Origin: Skermanella mucosa
GTDB lineage: Bacteria > Pseudomonadota > Alphaproteobacteria > Azospirillales > Azospirillaceae
DNA length: 64,000 nt
Direction: 5' to 3'
Assembly (NCBI RefSeq): GCF_016765655.2
Contig: NZ_CP086106.1
Location: forward strand, 4,391,001 to 4,455,000
Part shown: one piece after another, positions 7,487 through 18,600 of the stretch
How positions within the stretch are numbered: position 1 is the first letter of the stretch
How the letters are laid out: every line of letters starts with the position of its first letter
The notes under the pieces: model-generated
The model's input: only the letters and a program-made list of their open reading frames with translations
The model's database searches: none
What the model was told of the DNA's origin: nothing
Position numbers and translations under genes: made by a program

Positions 7487-8719
7487 TCAGGGTTGGGGCT
7501 GACTGCCGGCGGGGTGGTTTTCCCACGGCCGTTCGTCCGCTTCCAGGATGCCGGCGCTCTCGGGCCGCGCAAGGCCCTTCCGTCCCGCCCCGTGGGCGGG
7601 TCCCTCGAGAAGGACCTTGCCCGTTCCCTCGTGCGCCGGCGGTGAGGTCGGCAGGCCGGGACGGCGGGATGGCCGCTGTTCAGCCGAACATCGGGATGAG
7701 GGATGTGCGCCGCCGCCTTCCTCCGGCGCGGCCGGCGGGTTGATCCAGACCGCCGCGGGCGGTGCGGGAGCTTCGGGCCGCTTGCTCACGAAGCGTTCGG
7801 GATGCCGGCGGTGGACGTCATCGAGCACTGCCTGCCGTGCCGACCGGATCGCGCCGGTGTCGCCATAGTGGACCTGGTGCGGCGTCATCAGCGCCAGCCC
7901 GGAGTGCCGGTGCACGGTGTTGTACCAGGCGAAGAAGGTGCGGCAGAACACCCGGGCGTCCTGGATCGAGCCGAAGCGCTCGGGGAAGTCGCGATGGTAC
8001 TTCAGCGTCTTGAACTGCGCCTCGGAGAACGGATTGTCGTTGGACTGCTGCGGCCGGCTGTGGCTGCGCGTCACGCCGAGGTCGGCCAGCAACTCGACCA
8101 CCGCCCTGGCCTTCATGGCGCCGCCGCGGTCGGCATGCAGCGTCAGCCGGTCACGGGCGACACCCTGTTTGCGCACGGTCTGCCGGATCAGCCGCTCGGC
8201 AAGCGCGGCGCTTTCCCGGTAGGCTACCGTCCACCCCACCACGGCGCGGCTGAAGATGTCGAGAATGACGTACAGGCACAGCCACGTGCCCTTGACCGGC
8301 CCCTTCAGCTTGGTGATGTCCCAGCTCCACACCTGGTTGGGGCCGGTGGCCAGCAGTTCGGGCTTGGTATAGACCGGATGCCGGCGCTGCTGCCGGCGCT
8401 CCCGAACCTCGTCATTGGCGGCCAGCAGGCGGTACATGGTGCGCACCGAGCACAGGTATCGCCCCTCGTCGAGCAGCGTGGCGTAGACCTGGGCCGGGGC
8501 GGCATCGACGAAGCGCTCGCTGTGCAGCAGGTCGAGAACCTGACGGCACTCGGTCCTGCTCAGCGCGCGCGGAGGAGAGGGCCGGCGCACCGGCGGGAGG
8601 GGCGGCCCGACCTGGCGCAGCCTGTCGCGATGGCGGTAGAAGCTGGCGCGGGGGACGCCGAGCGCCCGGCAGGCGGTGGCGACGTCCACGGCCGGGACCG
8701 CCTGCTCGATGGCGGTCAT
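7487..8719 (-). CDS. IS3 family transposase OrfB (DDE integrase core)
   Basis: From its ATG at 8719 the frame gives 410 residues. A HTH_21-like segment (ACRALGVPRASFYRHRDRL) is followed by an rve integrase core with the first Asp in WSWDITKLKG, the second in HADRGG and the Glu in NDNPFSEAQFKTLKY, so the DDE triad is intact. The first base of its ATG is the last base of the OrfA stop (TGATG). The same frame continues upstream to the slippery run at 8776-8783, so the active transposase is probably the OrfAB fusion. The last 90 or so residues are Pro/Ala-rich and are not part of the usual catalytic core. Confidence 0.9.
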   Translation of the reverse strand: MTAIEQAVPAVDVATACRALGVPRASFYRHRDRLRQVGPPLPPVRRPSPPRALSRTECRQVLDLLHSERFVDAAPAQVYATLLDEGRYLCSVRTMYRLLAANDEVRERRQQRRHPVYTKPELLATGPNQVWSWDITKLKGPVKGTWLCLYVILDIFSRAVVGWTVAYRESAALAERLIRQTVRKQGVARDRLTLHADRGGAMKARAVVELLADLGVTRSHSRPQQSNDNPFSEAQFKTLKYHRDFPERFGSIQDARVFCRTFFAWYNTVHRHSGLALMTPHQVHYGDTGAIRSARQAVLDDVHRRHPERFVSKRPEAPAPPAAVWINPPAAPEEGGGAHPSSRCSAEQRPSRRPGLPTSPPAHEGTGKVLLEGPAHGAGRKGLARPESAGILEADERPWENHPAGSQPQP

Positions 8720-9144
8720 CACCTGCGCTCGCCCGGATCGGTCGAGCCGAGTGAGGTCTCCAGCAGCTGAGCGACTTTTTTTTGGAGCTCGATGATCGCC
8801 TCGGCGCGGGTGAGCTGGTCGCGCAGGCGAGCGTTCTCCCGCTCCAGGCGCACCACGTCGTTCTTGTGAGGATTGGCCGGCGCGCTCTTCGGCCCCGATC
8901 TGGCCGGCGCCGGTCCGTGCAGCGTGCCGGCGTCGCGCTGTCGGCGCCACCGTCCGACATTGGACGAGTACAGACCTTCACGACGCAGGATGGCGCCGAC
9001 ATCACCGGGACGGGCGCGGTCGATCTCGTCCAGGATGCGCAGCTTGTCGGCCACGCTGAACGTCCGGCGCTGGGGCCGGTCACTCACCTCCGGGTCCGGT
9101 GGTGAAAGCGGGGTTCCGGTTTGGGGTAGGGAAGTCATGCTCAT
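8719..9144 (-). CDS. IS3 family transposase OrfA with programmed frameshift site
   Basis: This 141-residue protein has an HTH_Tnp_1-type DNA-binding domain (RRTFSVADKLRILDEIDRA to about residue 70) and a leucine-zipper-like coiled coil (VRLERENARLRDQL). The minus strand carries eight A in a row (complement of 8776-8783) in the codons for LQKKVAQ. A -1 slip there enters the OrfB frame as KKSRSAAGDL, the standard way IS3 elements make OrfAB. The protein itself recognises the terminal repeats. Confidence 0.9.
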   Translation of the reverse strand: MSMTSLPQTGTPLSPPDPEVSDRPQRRTFSVADKLRILDEIDRARPGDVGAILRREGLYSSNVGRWRRQRDAGTLHGPAPARSGPKSAPANPHKNDVVRLERENARLRDQLTRAEAIIELQKKVAQLLETSLGSTDPGERR

Positions 9145-9247
9145 CAGGTCCTCAACAGCGCCCTCTACTGATCAGTTCAGCAGGCAACTGTCTCATCCGA
9201 CGTTGGCACAGAGGGACCTGCCGTTTCTTCGCCGGGCGCGGACATGC

Positions 9248-9278
9248 GAAAAGGCGCCCGGGTTACGGACGCCTTTTC
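9248..9278. terminator. bidirectional terminator downstream of rpmE
   Basis: GAAAAGGCG at 9248-9256 and CGCCTTTTC at 9270-9278 form a perfect 9-bp stem with a 13-base loop. The A/T runs at the base of the stem supply a T tract in either direction. It lies 72 bases past the rpmE stop on the minus strand. Confidence 0.65.
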
Positions 9279-9350
9279 ACGTAGTCGATCTCATGTCAGG
9301 CAAGGCCCTGCAAAAGCGTGCGGCTAATGGGCTTGACGCCCCGAAGCGGC

Positions 9351-9575
9351 TTACTTCTTCAGGCCGAAGCTGCCGAAGCGCTTGTTGAACTTCGCGATCT
9401 GGCCGCCGGTGTCGAGCAGCTTCTGAACGCCAGTCCAAGCCGGATGCGACTTCGGATCGATGTCCAGGCGCAGCGTGTCGCCAGCCTTACCCCACGTGCT
9501 CCGGGTCTGGAACGAGCTTCCGTCGGTCATGACGACGTTGATCTCGTGATAGTCCGGATGGATGTCTTTCTTCAT
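9351..9575 (-). CDS. rpmE: 50S ribosomal protein L31, zinc-free type
   Basis: The 74-residue product has the L31 start [20 protein letters not shown] and the C-terminal [14 protein letters not shown]. It contains no cysteine, so it is the C-minus form that lacks the CxxC zinc site. A GGGGA sequence lies nine bases before the ATG. The gene stands alone between the IS element and a divergent ABC exporter, with a strong hairpin after its stop. Confidence 0.96.
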   Translation of the reverse strand: MKKDIHPDYHEINVVMTDGSSFQTRSTWGKAGDTLRLDIDPKSHPAWTGVQKLLDTGGQIAKFNKRFGSFGLKK

Positions 9576-9758
9576 GGCCCAAGTCCCCGAAAACGAGCGC
9601 GCCTTATAGCGGACCGCTCGCCGGGACGCAAGCGGCATATCCGGAAATCAGGCGTCGGGCGGGCTGATGTGACGCGGGCGGCCCCGCTTGTTGCCCTGGC
9701 GACAGCTTGCTATACCAACGAAGGCCGTTCAAGCTCCGTCATTGCGGGATTCCTCCTG

Positions 9759-11597
<1,839 letters not shown>

Positions 11598-11831
11598 GTG
11601 TTTGACATGGTTGACACGCGCCCCACCGGTCCGAACACGAATCTTCCCGTCCGCAGCGACACCGGCAGCGGTCGCACGCCGGCTGGCCGCCCTGTCGAGG
11701 AGCCGCGGAGCAGGCGGACCCATGCCGGGCGCGTTCCCAGCCTGAAGCAGTTGGCAAGCCTGATGGTGGACGGCATCCTGACCTTGCCCTCCTATTACCG
11801 CCGGGGCATGTACCTGGATCTGCTGGTCTGA
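11598..11831 (+). CDS. small conserved-looking hypothetical protein
   Basis: The frame begins with GTG directly after the ABC exporter stop, and the GGAG in the last exporter codons sits at ribosome-binding distance; an ATG at 11607 is the alternative. The 77-residue product is basic and disordered at first, then ends in an ordered-looking tail LKQLASLMVDGILTLPSYYR followed by RGMYLDLLV. I do not recognise the family. The tight junction suggests translational coupling to the exporter. It could also be a chance frame. Confidence 0.45.
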   Translation: MFDMVDTRPTGPNTNLPVRSDTGSGRTPAGRPVEEPRSRRTHAGRVPSLKQLASLMVDGILTLPSYYRRGMYLDLLV

Positions 11832-11928
11832 GTCCCGGCTTCGGCCTTGGCCGGCCGGTCCCTGGCCCGACACCCCGCGGCGTCCCTTTTCCCGTTTCCA
11901 CCTTCCGGCCCCGGCGGCACCCTTCCCC

Positions 11929-12393
11929 ATGCTTTCCCAGAAAGCCAAGTACGCTCTCCGCGCCCTCCTGATGCTGGCGGAGCGCCCCGACGACGACTTG
12001 GTCATGATCGCCGACATCGCCGAACGGGAGAACGTTCCGCGCAAGTTCCTGGAAGCGATCCTGCTGGACCTGCGCAAGCGCGGACTGCTGGACAGCCGCC
12101 GGGGCAAGAACGGCGGCTATCGCCTGGCCAAGCCGGCGGCCGCGATCTCCTTCGGCGAGGTCATCCGGATCGTGGACGGCCCGTTGGCGCCCCTGCCCTG
12201 CGCCAGCCGGAGCAGTTTCCGCCCCTGCGAGGACTGCACCGACGCGGAGACCTGCTCGGTCCGCTGGCTGATGCAGCGGGTCAGGGACGCCACGGCGGAC
12301 ATCCTGGACAACTGCTCGCTGGAAGACGGGCTGAAGCACCGGCGGGCGACCGGGACGCTGCCGGGCGAGGAGTCGGTCGCCTCTCCCGCCTGA
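11929..12393 (+). CDS. Rrf2 family transcriptional regulator with four cysteines
   Basis: This 154-residue protein has the Rrf2 winged helix at residues 1-75 (MLSQKAKYALRALLMLAERP, then the RRGKNGGYRLAKPAAAI wing). A cluster of C91, C100, C103 and C109 follows, equivalent in place to the Fe-S ligands of IscR, RirA and NsrR. It probably senses redox state, iron or nitric oxide through a cluster. There is one more cysteine than IscR uses. It is not next to isc or suf genes, so its regulon is unclear. Confidence 0.92.
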   Translation: MLSQKAKYALRALLMLAERPDDDLVMIADIAERENVPRKFLEAILLDLRKRGLLDSRRGKNGGYRLAKPAAAISFGEVIRIVDGPLAPLPCASRSSFRPCEDCTDAETCSVRWLMQRVRDATADILDNCSLEDGLKHRRATGTLPGEESVASPA

Positions 12394-12565
12394 ACGCCGC
12401 CGCACGGTCGGTTCAACGCCGTTTCCATACTTCCTGGGCGCGGAGCTTTCGTGACGACGCCCTATGCACCATGTTCAATGCATTCTGAATTTGAGATGCT
12501 CCGCCCATGGCTGGCCGCTTGGCCGCCGGCCATGGCGCGGCGGCATTCGTGCGGGAGTGCAGGTC

Positions 12566-13168
12566 ATGCAGCGAAATCACCAGCGACCCTCGGTTCTCCG
12601 GGCGCTCATGCTCGGATTGTTATTCGTGACGGCGCTGGCATCGCAGTCGGGAAGCGCTGGCGCCTGGAACACGGGAAAGCTTAACGAGTTCATGGGCGAC
12701 TATGTCGGCCAGAGCATTTCGCTGGCCGACCAGGGCCTCAACGAGCGCGACTTGGCCGTGACCATCAAGCCTTACGGGAACGACGGCTTCTCCCTGGACT
12801 GGACCACGATCACCAAGCGGATCGACGGCAAGACGAAGCAGCAGTCCTATTCGGTCGCGTTCGAGCCGACCCAGCGGCAAGGCATCTTCAGGGCGGCGCA
12901 GCGGCGCAACATGTTTGGCCACTTCATGCCCCTCGACCCGATGGCGGGCGAGCCCTACCTTTGGGCGCATCTCGAAGACGATACGCTGACCGTCCAGGCG
13001 CTGCTGATCACGGACGATGGCGGTTACGAGATCCAGACCTATGAGCGCACGCTGGCGCCCCATGGCCTGGACCTCAAGTTCTCGCGGGTATCGGACGGCA
13101 AGGTCCTGAAGACGATCAGCGGCGTCCTGCGAAGGGTCAAGGGCGGCCAGGTCGAGCAGGGAAAGTAG
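12566..13168 (+). CDS. exported protein of unknown function
   Basis: I chose the ATG at 12566 because GGGAG lies eight bases upstream and the product then begins with a clear signal peptide: a basic start, the hydrophobic run ALMLGLLFVTALA and a likely cleavage after SAGA. The mature protein of about 170 residues begins WNTGKLNEFMGDYVG and appears rich in beta strands. It has repeated acidic and aromatic strand-like stretches but no catalytic motif that I recognise. It follows the Rrf2 gene on the same strand at 172 bases. Probably periplasmic. Confidence 0.75.
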   Translation: MQRNHQRPSVLRALMLGLLFVTALASQSGSAGAWNTGKLNEFMGDYVGQSISLADQGLNERDLAVTIKPYGNDGFSLDWTTITKRIDGKTKQQSYSVAFEPTQRQGIFRAAQRRNMFGHFMPLDPMAGEPYLWAHLEDDTLTVQALLITDDGGYEIQTYERTLAPHGLDLKFSRVSDGKVLKTISGVLRRVKGGQVEQGK

Positions 13169-13189
13169 ACGGCGCCCGGGACGGCGCGC

Positions 13190-13804
13190 TCAGTCCAGCA
13201 TGGTGCTCCTGACGGTGATGAATCGGGTGATGGTGCCGAGCCAGCCGGGGGCGAGGCCAAGCCCTTGGAGGAACAGGCAGCCGACCACCCGCGAGACCCG
13301 TCCCTCCGCGTCCGCGAAGGGAAGCAACAGCCGCTCGCAGACCACCGGCGCGGCACCCCGCCGGCGCAACTCGTCGTCGGACCAGATGACCTGCCCGGTC
13401 GCGCGGACCTTCTGGCAATCGCTCTCAAGGCGTTCGCTTCCCGGTCCCAGGAGGCCGCCGCCCAGATGGCGACCGGAGAGGTCCACCCCGAAAGTCCTGA
13501 CAAGGCCGCTTCCGAAGCGGCTGAGGCAGGCTCCGGCGTCGGTGAACTTGACCTCGAACATGTCGGGCAGCCAGGGACCCAGTTCCGGCACGATGTCGAG
13601 CGACCAGACCGGCAGATGATCGTGCGTGTGCTGGTGGCGCAACCAAAGCTCGTACATGCACCAGAGGCGCTGGTCGCCCGGATAGTAGCTGCTGAGGTTC
13701 CAGGAGAAGCCGTCGCAGATCCCGGCGGCCGCCACGGGGTTGGCGACGGAAGGTTCGCTGTAGAACCGCTCCAACTGAGCCGTAACGGCTTGCGCAATGG
13801 ACAT
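13190..13804 (-). CDS. PAS_5 (PF07310-like) domain protein
   Basis: The 204-residue product looks like one of the small stand-alone PAS proteins common in alphaproteobacteria. Landmarks are LWCMYELWLR, then HDHLPVWSLDIVPELGPWLP and FEVKFTDAGACLSRFGSGL, followed by the second half of a PAS sheet with PVVCERLLLPFADAEGRVS. The ATG at 13804 has GAGG five bases upstream; an earlier in-frame ATG at 13855 lacks one. No output domain is attached, so it may bind a ligand and act through a partner. The family call is from pattern memory. Confidence 0.75.
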   Translation of the reverse strand: MSIAQAVTAQLERFYSEPSVANPVAAAGICDGFSWNLSSYYPGDQRLWCMYELWLRHQHTHDHLPVWSLDIVPELGPWLPDMFEVKFTDAGACLSRFGSGLVRTFGVDLSGRHLGGGLLGPGSERLESDCQKVRATGQVIWSDDELRRRGAAPVVCERLLLPFADAEGRVSRVVGCLFLQGLGLAPGWLGTITRFITVRSTMLD

Positions 13805-14088
13805 CGGGGCCTCGCCGGTAGGAGGCCAGGGGACTTCCTGGCCTCCCAGTACCAAGCACGAAGTATGCCAATCGGAGGAGTTCCCGCCAAATCACCTGTT
13901 CCAAAGATGTGATCTCTGTTCCGAGGCATATGGAACCGACCGTCTGGGCACGCCGGCCGGGTAGATTCTGCCGGTAGGAAACTCCTGCCGGAACATGTTG
14001 CTGCAAGTCTTGTTCGTTTTGAAGCGACCCGGGGCCCCAGGATCGCCGCCAGACTTCTCAAAAAGCGAATGCGAACAGGAGAAAACCC

Positions 14089-14295
14089 ATGAGCACGATT
14101 TCGCGTTTTGCAACCGGGGCAGTCCTGCTGCTGGCCCTCGCCGGCTGCACCGACAACATGATGGGCCGTTCCGATCCGCCGGCCACCTCGCCTGCCGGCA
14201 CTTCGACCAACGGGCTCGGTACCGACCAGGTGATCTGCCCGCCCGGAAGTCAGGACCCCGAGTGCCTGCGTCCCAGGACCAACCCCGACGACTGA
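14089..14295 (+). CDS. small lipoprotein
   Basis: This 68-residue protein has a complete lipobox: a short basic start, hydrophobic AVLLLALAG and C20. The mature part of 48 residues is Pro/Ser/Thr/Asp-rich and has two further cysteines near the end (VICPPGSQDPECLRP) that could pair. An AGGAG site lies seven bases before the ATG. The residue after the lipid cysteine is Thr, so sorting to the outer membrane is likely. A 284-base gene-free stretch precedes it. No function is known to me. Confidence 0.75.
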   Translation: MSTISRFATGAVLLLALAGCTDNMMGRSDPPATSPAGTSTNGLGTDQVICPPGSQDPECLRPRTNPDD

Positions 14296-14333
14296 TCCGC
14301 TAGCATCCGACGAGCGACGGGCCGGGGCCGCGA

Positions 14334-14759
14334 TCAGCGGCGCCCGGCCCGGTGTTTCGCCATGAAGGTCGGCGGCTTGCGGCAGACCCAGCGGATGAAG
14401 CGGGCGATCTCCGGATGTTCCCGCAGCCGGTCCACCGTGTGGTAGTGGTCGCGAAGCTCCTTTTCGCTCAGCACCGCGTGGATCTTGGCGTGGCAGATCC
14501 TGTGCAGGACTACCGTCTCCGTCCCCTTGTAGGTCCGCGGCACCAGATGGTGGAGGTTCACGCTGGGTCCGGGCACCAGCGGACGGCCGCAGAGCGGGCA
14601 GATCCCCCCGGCCTCCTTTTCCTCCGTCACCACGGCCGGTTTCTCACGACTGGATCGGACCCGCTTCAGGAATGACCGGACCACTCCCGGGCGAAGGCGC
14701 CAGGAGCGCCCTCTCCCTGAGCGCGGGTGGACAGGGCTACTGGGCCGTCCATCCGCCAT
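14334..14759 (-). CDS. HNH endonuclease-like protein
   Basis: The product contains a zinc knuckle and HNH core: CPLCGRPL, then NLHHLVPRTYKG, then LHRICHAKIHAVLSEKEL. This order (Cys pair, HH, HxxCHxxIH) is typical of small HNH proteins. The ATG at 14759 lies 23 bases inside the upstream bdhA gene and the first 45 residues are basic and poorly ordered, so the true start may be one of the GTG codons near 14640. Family members can nick DNA, but many single-domain ones have no known role. It is cotranscribed with bdhA. Confidence 0.75.
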   Translation of the reverse strand: MADGRPSSPVHPRSGRGRSWRLRPGVVRSFLKRVRSSREKPAVVTEEKEAGGICPLCGRPLVPGPSVNLHHLVPRTYKGTETVVLHRICHAKIHAVLSEKELRDHYHTVDRLREHPEIARFIRWVCRKPPTFMAKHRAGRR

Positions 14760-15519
14760 CCATCGGCAGGGCGGTGCCCGTCATGTTTCCGGCGGCCTCG
14801 GAACACAGGAACACCGCGAGTTCCCCCAGTTGCTCCGGGGTCACGAACCGCTTCGATGGCTGCTTCTCTCCCAGCAGTTCGCGCGCCGCGTCCTCGCCGC
14901 TCAGGCCCTTGCGTTCGGCCAGCGCGTCGATCTGCTTCTGGACGAGCGGCGTCAGCACCCAGCCCGGACAGATCGAGTTGGAAGTGACGCCGGTTTCAGC
15001 GTTCTCCAGGGCGATCACCTTGCTGAGGCCGATGACTCCATGCTTGGCGGCGACATAGGCCGACTTGTTGACGCTGGCGACGAGACCGTGAGCCGATGCG
15101 ATGTTGATGATGCGGCCCCACCCGCGCTGCTTCATCTGCGGCAGGGCGTAATGGGCGCCGTAGAAGACCGCGGACAGGTTGATCGCGATGACGGCTTCCC
15201 AGCGCTCGGCCGGGAATTCCTCGACCGGGGAGGTGAACTGGATACCGGCATTGTTGACCAGGATGTCGACCTTGCCGAGCTCTGCGGTGGCATGATCGAT
15301 CAGCCCCTTGATCTGGTCGGGCTTGCTCATGTCGGCACCGTCATAGCCGACCCTGACGCCGAAACGGTCGGCGATGCCCCTCTTCAGGGCGTCGATGGCA
15401 TCGGCATCGCCGAAGCCGTTCAGCATCACGTCGGCTCCCTTGGCCGCCAGGGCCTCGGCGATGCCGAGGCCGATGCCGCTGGTGGAGCCGGTGACGACGG
15501 CGGTCTTGCCTTTAAGCAT
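14737..15519 (-). CDS. bdhA: 3-hydroxybutyrate dehydrogenase (SDR)
   Basis: This 260-residue short-chain dehydrogenase has the cofactor motif TGSTSGIG at residues 10-17, NNAG at 89-92 and the catalytic N114, S142, Y155 and K159. The stretch from IINIASAHGLVASVNKSAYV to the end, including PGWVLTPLVQKQID, is characteristic of D-3-hydroxybutyrate dehydrogenase. It oxidises 3-hydroxybutyrate to acetoacetate with NAD+ during polyhydroxybutyrate use. The HNH gene overlaps its end. Confidence 0.93.
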   Translation of the reverse strand: MLKGKTAVVTGSTSGIGLGIAEALAAKGADVMLNGFGDADAIDALKRGIADRFGVRVGYDGADMSKPDQIKGLIDHATAELGKVDILVNNAGIQFTSPVEEFPAERWEAVIAINLSAVFYGAHYALPQMKQRGWGRIINIASAHGLVASVNKSAYVAAKHGVIGLSKVIALENAETGVTSNSICPGWVLTPLVQKQIDALAERKGLSGEDAARELLGEKQPSKRFVTPEQLGELAVFLCSEAAGNMTGTALPMDGGWTAQ

Positions 15520-15630
15520 TCTTGATCTCCTTCGAGGGCGAGGCTGCGACGGGAGTGATAGACGCTGGTGGGGAACAGGCCAAGCACTTCGCTGTGCGCC
15601 ACGCCCGAATGCCCGCGCGGCGGCGGCGGA

Positions 15631-18600
15631 TCAGCGGGAGGGGTCCGGCTCCACCGGGACGACCACCGCCCCCGGGGGCACCGGGCCGGCGTCGGCCGCC
15701 TTGCGCCGGCTCGACTCAGCGGCCCGGCTTTCCAGGAATTCGGCCAGCTCCCCGGTGTCGAGGGACCGGCGCGGTCGGTCCAGGGGACCGGCGAGCGTCA
15801 GGCCGAAGGCCGGCAGCTCGGGATCTGCGATCAGCTTGACGCCGAGGCCCAGGTCGAGCGACCACTCGGCCAGGTTGGCCGAACCGCCGCCGGTGATGTC
15901 GGCGTTCGGAGCGGTCATGGCGAGATCGTCCGATCGAACCACGCCCTGCTCGATCTCCAGGGTTCCGGCAAGCCGGTCGAACGGGCTTTCTCCGCCGGCC
16001 ATGGCGCGGGCGAGCTGGTCGAGCGTACGTTGCGGCTTGTCGGCGCCGGCCACCGCGGCCAGGGCGCCTTCCAGATCCATTCCCGAGAGGGTGCCTTCCC
16101 GTATCACCACCCGGCCGGAGCCGCCGAGGGCGGCGACCAGGGCCGCGGGGCTGTTCCCGACGGTGCCGAGATCCAGGTCGAGGTTGAGGACGCCGTCCGT
16201 AAGGTCGACTCCGGCCGGTCCGGTGCGGAGCCGGGACAGGTCGGCGTCGACGACCGCCAGCTTGGCCGCGACCCGCGGGGGTTCGCCGGGCACCGCCGCC
16301 AAGCTGCCGGACAGGCCGATCCGCCCGCCGAAGGCACCGCCGTCGAGCTGTTCGACGGTGAGGATGCCGCCCTCCAGCCGGGCGCGGACGGCGGGGTCCG
16401 CCAGACGCCGGTCGTCATGGACGATCGCGCGGGAGGTCAGCGCGAACTTGCCGTCGACGGCCCGCAGCCAATCGAGGGAGACCGGGGTCTCGGACCACAG
16501 CTCTCCTTCCGCCGCCAGGGCGGGCTGGATCAGCGAGGGGACCACCAGGGCTCGGGAGGATGACTGGAGAAACCGGTCGATCACGATCTCCCCGGTCTGG
16601 AGGCGGGCGTCGATGACGGGCCGCTCGCCCGCGAGGTCGATGGTGGTTTCGCCCTGGACGCTGACCGGTCCGGCCATGCCCTGGATCGCCGACAGCGACA
16701 GCGCGGATTCGGACCCCGCCACCTCGGCATAGACGTCGAACGCGCCGAGAGTGCCGGCCGGGCGCCAATCCGGCGCGAACAGCTGGACGAGCCGGGCGGC
16801 GTCCGGATGGGTGGCCCGGACCTTGATGTCGTAGTTCGGCGCGGTCGCGACCTGGCTCAGGCTGCCGCCGGCCTGGACGGACCCGCCGCCGCCGGCGAAG
16901 GTCAGGTCGAGCGCCAGCCGCTCCGAGTCGCCCGCCACCCTGCCCTTCAGGGCCGCCTCCCCCAGGCGGTCGGCCGGCAGCGTCGCCGGCCATGCCGCCG
17001 GAAAGGCACGGCTGAAGGGGACCAGGGAGCCGGCCTTGAGATCGACCGACAGGTCGATGTCGTCGAGCGGCTTCAGCTTCCGGATCCCGCCCTGGACGGT
17101 GCCGGAGATGCCGGCGGCGTCGGCCGCGCGGAACTGGCGGACCGACAGCGACCCGTTGGACAGGGTGCCGTCGAAGCCGGCCTGCTGGACCGGGACGCCT
17201 GAAACGGTCAGGGTGCCGATCTCGGCATTCAGGTTGGCGTCGAAGCCTTCGAGCCACCCGGCGACATCGGGCCGGGCGACTCCTTCCGGCCTGACATGGA
17301 CCTCGCCGGTGTCGGTCACCCCGGTCAGGTCGGGCGCGTAGGCGTCCAGGTTGAGGCGGTCGATCTCCAGCCGGGCGCCGAAGCCCGGGCGCCCGCGGTC
17401 CACATAGGCGACGCCGCCCGTCATCCGGGAGGTATCGACCCTGAGGTCCAGCCCGGCGAACTGGAAATTGTCGGGCCGGCCGGTTAGGCGGCTGGTCATG
17501 GAGAATTTGCGCAGGCGGTCGGCCGGGACGCGGTCCACCGAGTAGCCGAGCCACTCCAGCAGCGCCCTGAGATTGTCGGCGTTGGCATCGACCGAGACAT
17601 CCACGACGGGCAGCCCGCGTTCGGCCGTCAGGGTGCCGGTGACCGCGACGTCGGCGCCGCCCGGCAACAGGGCCGAAAGCCGGCGCAGGGTCATCGATCC
17701 GTTCTCGAGGCCGGCATCCAGCCGCGCCTGCCGGACGATGTTGCCGCGATAGTTGAGGGCGTCGATGTTGAGCGTCAGCTTGCCCAGCAGGCCGGCGGGC
17801 AGCCGGAAGGCCGGCGCGCCGTCGCTCCCCAGGGCCGCCCAGCTGTCCAGGTCGAAGCGGTTGAAGGTCAGCGCCAGCTCGCCCTGGGCCGGCCCCGCCG
17901 CGCCTTGGGACGCCACGGCGGCGGGCAGGTACTTGAGCGCGCCGGTGCCGCGGGTATCGCCGACCTGGAGCTCGATCCCGTTCAGCTCGACCAGCCGGGT
18001 CGAGGCGTTGACCGCGGTGCGGAAGGCGAAGGGCTGCCGCAGCACCCCCGGCAGCTCGGCCGACGGTGGCTCCCCGGCGGCCTTCAGCACCGCCGCGGTG
18101 GCCGGCCGCAGGTCCGGCCCCTCCGCCCGGAGGTCGCCCTGGACCCGCGCCTCCGCCCCGGTGATGACGATGCCGGCGAACCGCAGGGTGCCGGCGGCGT
18201 CGGGCTGGCGGAGCGCCACCCGGACCGGAAGCGCGCCGCCCTCCCCCATCCTGCCGGCGGTCAGCTCGACCGCGAGCGGAACGCCGCGCGCAAGCACCGA
18301 CCCCTGGATCTGGAACGGGCCGACCAGGCTGCCCGCGACGATCTGGGCATCGACCGACTCGACGCGCTCGTGGATGGCGGCGGTCGCGTCGCGATAGACG
18401 ACGGTGCCGTTCTCGATCGTGACCTTGTCGAGCTGGACCGCCTCGGCGAAACGGTTCGACGGGAGGGCCGCGTTGCCGGCCGGGGTGAAGTCCCAGTTGC
18501 GGCGACCGTCGCGCATGACCTCCAGCGCGATCACCGGCTCGATCAGCGCGATGCTCTGCACCTGGATGCGCCCGCTGAGCAGCGGCATGAAGGCGACTCG

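Larger units (their letters stand above)
7460..9195 (-). mobile_element. IS3-family insertion sequence (1736 bp)
   Basis: Two overlapping frames on the minus strand encode an IS3-type OrfA and DDE OrfB joined at an A8 slippery run. The element is bounded by imperfect terminal inverted repeats that begin TGAGACAG: inward from 7460 (TGAGACAGCTGCTCG) and inward from 9195 on the other strand (TGAGACAGTTGCCTG). The ends have the TG...CA form usual for the family. The flanking bases (CGTA on the left, TCCG on the right) are not direct repeats, so no target-site duplication is visible. The element is rather long for IS3 because OrfB has an extended tail. Confidence 0.85.
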
